This document shows, one piece after another, positions 47,976 through 58,893 of a DNA stretch of 64,000 nt (the first letter of the stretch is position 1; every line of letters starts with the position of its first letter). This DNA is from Apostichopus japonicus (lineage: Eukaryota; Echinodermata; Holothuroidea; Aspidochirotida; Stichopodidae). A program made the position numbers and the translations under genes. Location of the stretch: NCBI RefSeq assembly GCF_037975245.1, contig NC_092565.1, positions 2,178,499 through 2,242,498 on the forward strand, read 5' to 3'. The notes beneath the pieces are model-generated. The model was not told the origin of the DNA. It made no database searches and saw only the letters and a program-made list of their open reading frames with translations.

Positions 47976-47980
47976 TTAAC

Positions 47981-48052
47981 TCGTCAAATGGTTCAGAGGG
48001 TAGAGCAGTGGACTGGTAACCTGATGAACAGAGTTCGACTCCATCAATGGTT
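47981..48052 (+). repeat. tRNA-like sequence (degenerate, Thr-type anticodon loop)
   Basis: Has an A-box-like TGGTTCAGAGGGTAGAGCA and a B-box-like GAGTTCGACTCC at tRNA spacing, with a CTGGTAA anticodon-loop-like run between. The acceptor, anticodon and T stems do not pair properly, so this is a tRNA-derived repeat or pseudogene and not a working tRNA. Confidence 0.5.
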
Positions 48053-48142
48053 GGTTATACACGTGTAAAATTTCTTTTTCTCTTTCAGTAGTCGACGCTG
48101 AAGTCTTGATATATTAATTCAACTACATAATTTACTAGCTGA

Positions 48143-48520
48143 TGTGGTGGCCGATGCTGTTAAGAGGGTGACGAAAGACTCATTCCTCGTCGGTCGTGTA
48201 AATCGTGGCTAGGGTTCAAGACAGGCCTCTGGCGATAATACCTCTGGCTGTGGCATGGTGCTTTTTTTGTGGCCTAGGATCCCGTACCATGTCTCCCTTG
48301 TTGTCGTAAAAGAACCCGGGAGGATGCGCAGAGGGTCGGTCAAATCGACCAGAAGCGTACTAGGTGGCGTGCGTGAATCCTTGCCTTTGGCCAGAGGTGG
48401 GGACACTCTCTGCGACCGGCATGCTTGCAGCCACCGTCCACTGAATACGTGGCCTGATGAGGCGCTATATTCTCCTTTAGGTGAATCTACGGATGCCTTT
48501 AAGAGCCATATAAGTATTTT
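48143..48520 (+). repeat. SINE-like repeat with tRNA-type head
   Basis: Starts GGTGGCCGATGCTGTTAAGA and has GCTAGGGTTCAAGAC about 70 bp later (B-box-like). A GC-richer body follows with GTTGTCGTAAAAGAACCC. It ends in an A-run (48522-48533). Composition is clearly unlike the flanks. The family was not identified. Confidence 0.45.
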
Positions 48521-48759
48521 ATTTAAAAAAAAACACCCTGTTTCAAACTAGCGCCATCGAATTCTTTAAAAGCCGTTTTTTTCCCCCCCTTGTCACTCTG
48601 AAGGTGGAATGAATTTTATTGTAATGGGTAAAATACCCCGTTTTGTGTTTTGGTAACTTCAGGAACCAAATTAACTTTGATATGCCGTGGACCGTTAAAA
48701 ACCACTCCCCTCCGTCTAGCTAGGATTGTACTCCTATTTTGTTTGTTTTTGGAATGGCC

Positions 48760-49010
48760 CTTGAAACAGTTGAGGTTCACTAGTTATATTGACTGGACCT
48801 TTTAGTTAATTACACAGCCTATCAGACTAGTTCCTCGGTTGCACTACAAAACTCAATGGGAGAAATTAAGATTATATGGTCTCAAATGACATGTTTATAA
48901 TATATTACAACTTTGTTAAGGACAAATGGTGTTGAATGCCATCCAAGGGTGCTCTGTTGCTTATATGAAGTTTAACGAACATATTCTGGTTGACCTCAAA
49001 TACAACGGAT
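48760..49010. repeat. Dispersed repeat, second copy of the 30.4 kb family
   Basis: Shares GACTGGACC, CAGTTCC-like, ATGACATGTTTA, AAATGGTGTTGAATG and GATGCTCT-like phrases, in order, with 53440-53700 and in part with 30430-30580. Diverged and noncoding; the hairpins of the 30.4 kb copy are missing here. Confidence 0.55.
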
Positions 49011-49285
49011 TTACATGAACTATAAGAACTGCAGTGAGGAGCCGACGTCACCATCAAGTTAGCCTAAACGAATATTCCAGAAAATAAAGTATATTTAACA
49101 TACATATCTTGACAAAATACTGGAATAGCTACAGAAACATTATTGGACTCAAAGTTGTCTGTTTCTTTGTATATAACACATCAAGACTAAAATTCTGCCT
49201 TATTCATTATTTAATTATTTAGGTGAGTTATCAAGTTACAGCAAAATCTACCTGTCGAATATGCGCCCATGATTGATTACCGTGG

Positions 49286-49475
49286 ATACTTTTTAAGAAA
49301 AATCACCAGGAAAGAACCTGGGCACGAAAATAAAATAATGGTGATGCACACCTGACGATGATCACACAGTCACAGTCCCGATGCAAGGGGACTGGGGTTG
49401 AGAGCGGATCAGTCGTTCGGTAGTTTGGTTTTCGTGCCCAGGTTCTTTCCTGGGCGACTTTTTCTTAAAAAGTAT
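49286..49475. mobile_element. Hairpin MITE, ~46-bp inverted ends
   Basis: ATACTTTTTAAGAAAAA, then CCAGGAAAGAACCTGGGCAC on the left, are repeated inverted on the right (49427-49475) with a 2-3 base difference. About 95 bp lie between, including GAGAGCGGATCAG. No ORF. I see no clear target duplication. Confidence 0.8.
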
Positions 49476-49900
49476 TGATGACTATATAACGACGAAAATA
49501 CATTCAGCACATGGACATCAATATCCTCCTACTTGAGGTACGTATGTGAGGCTCATTTGCATCCATTATCATCATTTGCTGTAAAATTAACTTTGCTAGC
49601 AGTTTTTTCGCAATCTGGGAAATCAAACGCGACCGCTTCGAGGAAACCTAAGGTCCCTGAAAAAGCACCGTGTTATGGTATCCCCTCGGTAGGACCAGGG
49701 ACGATTATATAAGAAAACCCCTTTTATAGTTTCCAAATGAGAAAAATAGAAGACAATAACTTAAATTCGTTGACAATTCGTTACTTGTTAGTGGATAGAT
49801 CCAGTTATGTTTTTGTATGACGTTTCTTTGGTAAAGTAACGCAAACCCGGTCACGATGTGATTCCAAGCGGTAACATTATCTGGCAACAGCACTAAAAGC

Positions 49901-50012
49901 CAATGACGTGCGCAAGGAGGGAGGGCGGGAATACCCACTGCTTCACAAGATCCTTCATTCGCATTTGGCTGTTGTCATAAAATTTCAGCCTCCTATACCT
50001 AATTCGCCACTG
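49901..50012. mobile_element. Small hAT MITE, 112 bp
   Basis: Ends CAATGACGTGCGCAAGG and ...AATTCGCCACTG are degenerate versions of CAGTGGCG-type hAT ends. The flanks CTAAAAGC (49893-49900) and CTACAGGC (50013-50020) match in 6 of 8 positions. Confidence 0.45.
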
Positions 50013-50024
50013 CTACAGGCATCT

Positions 50025-51350
50025 GTTAATGCTTGTATACAAAATATGTCTCTAATAATATCTGTACATTCCCTTCTTAGAAGAGTCTTAGTTAAGGTAG
50101 CAAAAGCACACCCAACCATCATCAGGTGTCTATGTGATTGAGATGAACGACATACCCCCAATAGGTAAGAACATGTTTATTCCACCCTGCAGGGAAATAA
50201 CAACTTAAAAGTTCTTTGACAGACAAAGGTGATAGCTTGAACAAATCAAAATATTACAGACCGATTCTCATTTGCATTGATATTCATGGACTTATTATTT
50301 ATTGCAGTATCTATTTTCCGTTATAAAGTTGGGCTTCCCAAAATAATATTGGATCGAACATGTTGAATTTCTGAGCATGTACCTTATACCGTAAGTTATG
50401 CTTTCAATATTGTCAGTGTCAAGTGTGTAAATTCAGCTTGAAAATGGAAAAAAAATCAGAAAAATGAAAAGAAAAAAAAGAAGAAGAATAGCTAAGGGAA
50501 TAGCCATGTTTGCACCTCCTGGCAACACTTTGTTATCATGACCTGACAAAGTGACACACTCATGACACAAATTTCAATCCTGATATATTTCGATTTATTC
50601 CTTGAAATTGTTTAATAGGAATTAGAAGTTCAACAGACTATTTTAATCTCAAAATATCAACTTTCTTGGAACCTCGGGATAATGATATAATTAGGGCCCG
50701 TGGTACTCGAGTAGGAGAGTGTATGATTATGAGGGTATAACGAAAGGTTTAAATAAACTGTTAAAGGATTTCGGTGTTTTCCTAACACTTTCGACCTTTT
50801 ATAGAAAGTTTTACGAAAATGCCAAAATTTCCACGGACTTTGGTAGGCCTATGACAAAACACAAAATGATAATTTGACGGTTAGCTAGCTGTCAATTTCC
50901 TCGTAGAAATGAAACCGGGCATTGCTTTGACGTCGGTATACCAATGTGCTATGCAGTAATACTTGTTACGTTGACTCGAATTTTCAATGATTACAGCAGC
51001 CTGGGTTATTATTACACATGTTTAGACAAGGCAAACAAAAAGTGACGGATAACTCCACACCTCAGCTCCCCCTTCATCGTCGGTCCTGTAGAAGGTGAAT
51101 AACCAGCACGCGATTGTAGTAGGCTATATATATAGAATTGTTCAAACGGGTGCAGAAAAGTGTGATGCAAAGTCATTCCTATTAAACGGTAATGCTTCGA
51201 ACGCTTGAGCTTTTGTGATGGATGTTATGTTTTCATGTAACGTTGAACTTTCGTGGTCCACGATCCACACGCTAATGGTTGTCTGAATAATTCTTGCGTC
51301 ACATTTTGGTTCATTCTCCCCCTTTAGTTTGGACTTCTAACAACTGTGTT
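50025..51350. other. No gene recognised (50.03-51.35 kb)
   Basis: AT-rich, with an AAGAAG-type run at 50455-50490. No coding evidence. Confidence 0.45.
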
Positions 51351-51359
51351 TAGTAAATT

Positions 51360-52050
51360 CTTAGTCTTATCTAGCCTATTTCGCTCCACTGCAGAAGGAA
51401 GGCCTCTTCACCAATTTTCCAATTAACTCTATCCTGAGCTGTTCTCTTCTATGTGACCCCACCATATTCTCTCATGTCATCCATCCATCTCCTACTCTGC
51501 CTACCTCCATCTCTTATCCTGACATGATCTAGCTGAATGCCCTGCTCATCTCCACTTCTTTTGCTTTATGACTTGGATAATATCCAACACGCCTGCACTG
51601 TTTCTCAAGTCCTGGTTTCTGACTTTATCCTTTCTTGTTACACCCCTCACAATTCTTTCCATTGCTCTCTCTGTCACTCTCAGCTTCTTTTCTAACATCT
51701 TGGTAGTTGTCCATGACTGTGCCCCATTAGACATCACTGGGACAATACATTGATTGAAGAGTTGTTTTTTCAATCTCATTGGGAGGCTCTCATCCCGAAA
51801 TATGAAACTGAGCATGCCAAACTTCGCCCACGCCGGTTGATACGTCTGTTTACCTCTCCTACTGTGTCATTTTCCAAGGATATTCTTGTACCCAAGTATA
51901 TACATAACTGTCTAATTTTTCTATGATTTCGCCATCAACTGTAACCATGTGGTCTTGTAATCTATTACTCATCATTACTTTTGTCTTCTTCATGTTCATA
52001 TTCATTCATGCCTTTTTGCTTTCTTCACTCAACTCACAAATCATTAGTAC
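51360..52050 (-). pseudogene. 3' fragment of a non-LTR retrotransposon reverse transcriptase ORF
   Basis: On the minus strand, frames broken by stops and shifts read, in order: MNMNMKKTKVMMSNRLQDHM, VDGEIIEKLDSYVYLG, RLKKQLFNQCIVPVMSNGAQ, SWTTTKMLEKKLRVTERAM, ERIVRGVTRKDKVRNQDLR and near the end VNWKIGEEAFLLQWSEIG. This is the post-RT region (thumb and C-terminal part) of the endonuclease-RT class also seen at 58.8 kb, but from a different family. The palm motifs are absent, so it is 5'-truncated, as is usual for these elements. At least two frameshifts and in-frame stops make it dead. Confidence 0.82.
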
Positions 52051-52511
52051 ATTGGCTCTATACAAATCGCGAATACACACGCTTTGTCTTTATTATTGAT
52101 TATTTGCAATGAATTTATATATACCTTGCACACACATGCCTCATCGATGATAGATGCTATGCATTTTATCCCCGACGATTTGAGCACGTAGGCAGTGTCT
52201 GTCTGTAACGTTACCATCTCATGTTTATAAACTTTACCCCCCCCCCCAAAAAAATGTAAAAACCGCCGAGCTATTAGTCAATCTAATTTACATTGTATCT
52301 GTGAGACAGACTTCTAGCTGAAGTTAAAGATTAAATATCAGGTTGCGAATGCTGCCAACGTTTGCCTAAACAAAATCCCGAAAAGCATGGTTATATTAAA
52401 AATTAGACGAGTATTTCGTACAAAAAAAAAAAGAAATGTAGAGGCTCCGACACTATTCTGCAAATCTCAAAAACCTCTGCAGATGATTTTCGAATCAGTT
52501 TGATATAGTAC

Positions 52512-52882
52512 CAAGGGCGTAGGAACCGGGGGGCTGGGGGGGGCTCCAGCCCCCACAGTGAAAAATGTGGAGGGCGGAAGTATCATTCCGCCCCCCGCTT
52601 CGCAAGTCAGAAAACCCCTTTTTCATTGCCAAATGAGAAAAAAATCTAATTTGGAGCACCAAATTGCATCTAAGGCCTGGTGAAAATACAAAATTAAGTT
52701 TACAAAATGGAGTGGGTGTTGAAGTGTGCTATATTGCAGCAAATTGTATCTGAGGCTTCCTGGAAATGCAAAAAATTCAAAAGGGGAGGGGGACACCCCC
52801 TCCCCTTAGACCCCTCCCCCCAGGCCGGCCATCAGTCTTCAGCCCCCCCCCCTGCAGTCAAAAGTACCTTCCTACGCCACTG
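52512..52882. mobile_element. hAT MITE, 371 bp, perfect 8-bp target duplication
   Basis: Left end CAAGGGCGTAGGAACC and right end CCTTCCTACGCCACTG (inward CAGTGGCGTAGGAAGG). TATAGTAC flanks both sides exactly (52504-52511 and 52883-52890). The interior is rich in C and G runs and has two related halves (GCAAATTG...TCTGAGGC / CACCAAATTGCATCTAAGGC). No transposase. Confidence 0.88.
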
Positions 52883-53439
52883 TATAGTACAGACGATAAA
52901 GACACTGCAGGCTGCTGACACAATTGACCAATCATGGTTGCAACAACAAGGCAATCAATGCAGTTGATAATCCCAATATTTGCATGATGATAACTGCAAA
53001 TGTAATATCTTATCTTTAAAATTATTCGAGGTTGTCAAAATTCAATTTCATAAAAAAAAGTGGGGTAAAAGGATTTGAAAGTCACTGGTATTATATTTAG
53101 TGATATGAAGTTGCATATGAAGTCTCGAAAACAAGAAAAAAATAAACAACATTGAGACAGTAAAACTTCCACTGAAAACTCTCACTTTTCATAATCCACT
53201 GCACACGTATTTATGTGATATACGGGTTTTTGTTTGTAACATTTGATATGAGCTGGAATCATAATGAACAGATTAGTTTTTTTTTAATTTAAGTTTAGTC
53301 AGGCAGGAATGAAAAGCTCTTCTTTTCTTTCATTTCATCTTCTATTTTTTTTGTCTTATCATTGTTATTAGACCATCTTCCTTATAGAATTCAATTTTTG
53401 TTTCCTTTTCTATTTCTTCTTTCAACTGCAACCCTTAAG

Positions 53440-53700
53440 CAGTTGACGTTAATCAGTCAAAGTGACTGGACTATGTAGTCTAACACACCGACTATTAGAT
53501 CAGTTCCATCAGATGTAACACTAAAATCAACGGGAAAATAAGACATTTTATGGCCCGCACATGACATGTTTACAATGCATGTACAGATGTGCCAAGCACA
53601 GATAGTGCTAAATGTCATCCAATGATGCTCTCTGTTGTTTACATGATATTAATAAGAACATTATGTTTTTGGCTGAATTATTAAAATTGATAGTAGAGTT
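53440..53700. repeat. Dispersed repeat, third copy of the 30.4 kb family
   Basis: GACTGGACTATGTAGTCTAA, then GATCAGTTCCATCAGATGTA, then ACATGACATGTTTACAATGC and GATGCTCTCTGTTG match the 48760-49010 copy in order. Noncoding. Confidence 0.55.
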
Positions 53701-53709
53701 GATTAACCT

Positions 53710-56700
53710 CAACCTTTAGATATGCAATGAGGAAGTGACGTCATCATCAATGTTATAGCCTTCAGATATACCTATCCAGAGATTTAGCATAGTTTAATGC
53801 TAAAGATCTTGAAAACCCGAGTAGCTATATATTGAAACACTATCAGCACTCTCTTTTTCTTTTATTATCAAGACAAAAATTTATCCCTAAATTTATCTTT
53901 CAAGGTCTTAAAGACGATCCCTTTATATCATCTTACAGTATCCTGAACCTCCCCAACGGGCAGTCAAGATGAATATACCCAGTGACGTCGGGGAACAGAA
54001 TTTTCCGTTGCTTAAGACATCGATCCGGTTAAAGCTGTCCGTAGTTGAATCAGCCCTTTGAGTAAATGGTGATTGTTATTGCCCATGTTGCTTCTCCCTC
54101 GTATCCTCAAACCAACCCCCTGCCCCACTCACTCCACCCCATCCCACCCCATCCCACCCCTAGAACTTGTGTTTTGAGACTGCTCATAACGATTGCAAAT
54201 ATAGGAGAGAAATTGATGGTTGATGAATATTTCATCAACCTCCCAACACCCAAAGGTAATGTTCGGCCCCCTTGTGTAACCTATGCTGAACTTTACTCCG
54301 CAATTGAATAGTATGGTAATATGATGCGCGGGGTTATCTTCAAGATATAAAATACCAAACCCCCACACTATTTGCTTTTACTGCCTACGCTTTTGTCAGT
54401 TGTGTATTCACACAATGTTCTGATACGTCCTATATGAAAACATGTTTACATAAGTACAGTAGGGACTAAGTATATCAGCTGCTGATATACCATTTGCTGT
54501 TTTTTCATCAACTCGGCAAAAGTATTGGAATCATGGCCAGTTTCTTAGGGTGGATAAGTACTTGTATCCATGTCAGATTTCGGAAACAAGCAATTTTCTG
54601 AGCAGAAGTTGGAGCCAGAATGATACAAGCTGTCATTGCATCTCAGAGGAAACAACCAACCCATAACAACCATATTTCCGTTAGTTCACATTTAAGACAT
54701 ATTTTTGGCCTACTGACACGAATAGTTGTACAGAGAGAGGAGATGGGGAGGGGGAGGGGTGTCGAAGGCGGGTGGGGAAGAAAATATTGGAGAACGTCTG
54801 CCAACCTCACCTCTCCCAACTGTTATACAAAAACGTTTGGTATGTTATTGAGATGCTTTTAAGCAAAAATCTTGCAGATGACTCGACCTCCTTTGAAGAT
54901 GATCTATCTATAACGAAATGTACAGCCTGGTTAGTTAAGTAACGAAATTATGTCAATTATAAACCACGATATGAAAACTGATTTTCGAATGATAAAAGTT
55001 TGTTTATTTACAATTATATCGGCTTTGACAGAAAGTGAAATAATCTGAAAAAAATTATATCAGATTGTTCAATCACACGGGGTAATGTGAAAACTGCATT
55101 TTTTGCGTTGAATTCTAAACACCCCGACAGAAACACATTGAAAGGTTACTGAAAAATAGAGTGGGTATCTGATAACAATTTATTGCGTAACGTCACTCAG
55201 TGAAACGTCGGGCAGATAATATTAACAAATATGTATCCAATCAAACAGTAAAAAAACCCATTCAATTCGTTATACACAAATGATTTGTGTGCATGTGCTT
55301 GAACCGACACATCAATCAGGGGACTTGTGTTTGAACACACACCTAGAAGGGGGGGGGGGCAATTTTTTAATTGGAGGACATCTAGGTGTCCTGTAATTGA
55401 GGTGTGTATTCAAACAGTTTGTTTTGTGATATCTGAAACACAAAACACACTAATATTGGTGTATAACATGATAGAACAGCGCCCTCTTAAAAGGTTTCAG
55501 TTGAGGGTGTGTATTCAGATTACTGGTAATTTGTAAAGTTTTTGGGGGTTAACGAAAGGTCTGGTTAGATGGGGCGTGCCTACGCCGTGGACCTCAAACT
55601 ACAAAAATGGTCAGGTGAAGGTTTAGTTTTATTTGATCATCATTTTAGTATCTTTCACATGCATGAAACTTTGGTCATTGTGTATCCCGACTGCACTGCA
55701 ATCACTGCACTGTCCAATACAGGCTATGCTAGATATTGGGGATTGAAGCCCCGATTAAGTTAACAAGACTCTACCGATACCCACCAGTCTAGCTATACGT
55801 ATTTTAGTGTAATGTTCTGCACTGGATTAAGCCATCAAAAGCAACATTTCATCCCACCATGACGCTAAATGTGCTCCCGCCATTCTTGGTGATGACTTTC
55901 CCCCCTGATACCAAGAAGGAGCTCGCCAAAACCACTACAGACGTCAGTGCCATGTCATATCCAGCATGAACTATATTGCACTTTCCTCATCCCCACATGA
56001 TCCAACCCATTTTAGAAACAAATTGGCGGGCACCACTGAACTTTGTCAAGCATTTGAGACAAGAGAACATGGGGTGATTTAACCACTCCTGTATGCTTCA
56101 AATGTATCCTTAGACTATGGTATATGGGGCTCGAATTTTACATGATTCTACATGAGCATATGATGAAACAATGTTGATATATGATTTTATATTCCCACAA
56201 GGATATAATTGGTATTACCAGAGACTGACAGAAAGTTCCATTAAGAAAGTACCTTGCTTTGAAGCTGGCGGGCAAGCACAATAAGATATCAACCTTCAAC
56301 ATGATCAAGGATTAAAACATTGTTACATATCAATTATAAGTAGTACAATTGAGAAATAAAGACAGCTAGGGTGAGAAAGTACATTTATGAATGGGATTAT
56401 ATGGAATGCACCATAACATCTCACTCATTTAACTATTCAGTTTATCTAGTAACAAATGTTTGTGGGTGAGTAGGTGTCAGTTTATACAGAAGCTGCAGAT
56501 CTATAATTTAAAGTGAAACATATCATCACAAATTTTCACTGGTTGCTGTATAGTTGTTTTGGATTCATAAAATATCCTCCTTGCTCCGTCATCCCAGCTC
56601 TGCAGCTGACTCAACAATTGACATCGTAAGAGAATGAGTTAGGAGTTTAAAATCATAATCTTCTTAATGTTTCTGTACAAGAAGCATTTTAGTATGCTAA

Positions 56701-58820
56701 ATATACAAGTGTCATTATAATTTGCGAACAACTTCGCAAGTGTGAAATGGTGCTGGTGGGCAAACTGATTTCTCAGTAATCTGCAGCTGGTCATCAACAG
56801 TATGAGAAGACTTAGCAGTTCCATGTGAAGCTGATGGGTAAGTTATTTAAACAGTTAGAAATAGACATTAAGTTATCAGGTAAAAGTCACTCCTATGTTA
56901 TGAATATCTTTTACTAGAATAGCCTTTAATGCTTGATAATAACTTTAAAAGTAGCCAAACAATCTGATCAAGTAGCTGAAAACCAAATAACCCAAAGTTC
57001 GTCACATTAAAGAAAGTCAATATTGTTACCAAGTTGTGTTCAATAGGATGGTAATTGCATGCCTTCACTACCATACTAAGTTGCCATTGTTCACTGTGGT
57101 AACGTTGACTTGTATTTCCACATCTTTCCTTTTAGCTCATACGAATACTTGAGATGGTCAATCAATGTTTATAGTTTGATAGACCATGAAGAATTTGAAT
57201 GTGGTATCCTTACTTCCCTTATGGCCAGTCATACCAGAAGTATGAAACTAACAGGCATTTTAGAATGAGTGATTCTGAAATTGACTTTTTTTTATAATAC
57301 ACTTTCAGCTTCCCAAAATTCCCTTCAACCGCAAAAAGAAACACTAAGGTATTTAGTTTGCAATTTCACCTAGAAGAAGATTTACTTCATAAATTGAATC
57401 TTCAATACAAAATATTCAGCATATATAAATTTACCATATAAATTCAATATTTTATATTCCAGATATGCAATGCACAGTCAGTATAGTAGCATGAATATCG
57501 AACCATGTAGATTTGTTCTAAACTTATTCATTTCTATATCATTTTTTCATCCTCTTTGATTACTATTTAGGATTATATATGTTATATACAATTCACAAAC
57601 TTCATACTATAGCATGTCCAACTACTAATGAGCTTGTAACTTTGTAAACTACTCTTAGACTAGTACTCTGTAAAATATTAAAAAGTGATGAAATCAAAGC
57701 GATTGTCACCCAAAGATGTAAAGTCTAAACGAACCCCTTTCCCGACCCCCCCCCCCCAAACACACACACAACACAAATCATGTGTTGATAACTTTGATGA
57801 TGTAACTGCTTTAATTATTATACTCTAATTACTAATTTACTATATATGATTACTTATGACTCTTGAACTCAAACTAGCTGACTATTTGGTATACCTGAAG
57901 TAAAATCTATACGGAAGCTTAAAAGTGCCATTAACATAAGAAACACTTTGCCCCATAAGTAAACCTTTTCAGTAAATTGTTTAGATCACAAGATAATATC
58001 TTATCACAAGATAATATCTTACCAAACATCAGAAAAATGTTGGATTGCTCAGTTGATTTTATTCCACAATTTACCATTCTTCTGCAAAATGTAAATTCTT
58101 CACTTCATGTCTACTGAGCAATTGAACAATTTTCTGAAAAACGTTTAATTGACAACTTATCTACGCAGTCATAAAGTGATGTAGAGTTACCATATTAGTA
58201 TAACACAACATCTTGACAAAATATTGTTGAGATATACCGAGTTACGCTAAATTGACATTTCCGTAAAATTTCGTTGAAACATTGAGTTGCCATGTTACAC
58301 CAAATTCGTCATCTCGACATTTTTTTAAATTTTTGGCGAGATACAAAGTTACGCTAGCTTGACATCTCTTTAAAATTTGAAAATTTGAGACAAAACATGA
58401 CCAAATGAAAAGGTCACCTATGATTCCTACATTATAACATGTAATAATGTAAAATATATGTAAGAAAGACCAAAAAAAGTTTCTGATAACTTTGCCTCTC
58501 CCTCCCCATCCAGATGCCATTGTATTGTGTTATAATAGTTGTCCGATACTAAACCATATACTGTCAGTTTGTTGTAAGCTATAGATGGAAAAGTTCAAGA
58601 ATGAGCTCCATACAGTAGTAATAAAAGCATTGTAAACCGTTTGTCTGCACACATCAAGACATGTACAACATGAACCCTATATACCCTTTCTTCAAATTTA
58701 TGGTTGCATTTACATAACAATAAAATACTGTTAACTTTAATACAATAAACCCTTCCAATTATCTGTAACAGAGAATCTTTTAGCATTCAGATTCCAGACC
58801 ATGTAACTTAGATCAATGTT
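53710..58820. other. No gene recognised (53.71-58.82 kb)
   Basis: Long AT-rich stretch. Notable only: a 19-bp palindrome TATATCAGCTGCTGATATA at about 54471, a C-run with CA repeats at 57742-57775, and an 18-bp tandem palindrome ((C)ACAAGATAATATCTTAT) at 57985-58020. Short ORFs show no domains. Confidence 0.45.
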
Positions 58821-58893
58821 GTGAACATGGTGCCAATAATAGTATTGTTCCTGGATCCGTGCCAGGAACAATACTATTATTGGCACATGGAAT

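Noticed and set aside
47981-48052. Functional tRNA-Thr gene
   Set aside because: Box-like motifs are present, but the acceptor, anticodon and T stems do not pair.
55859-55969. 36-codon ORF (MTLNVLPPFL...)
   Set aside because: Too short and without context; no family resemblance.
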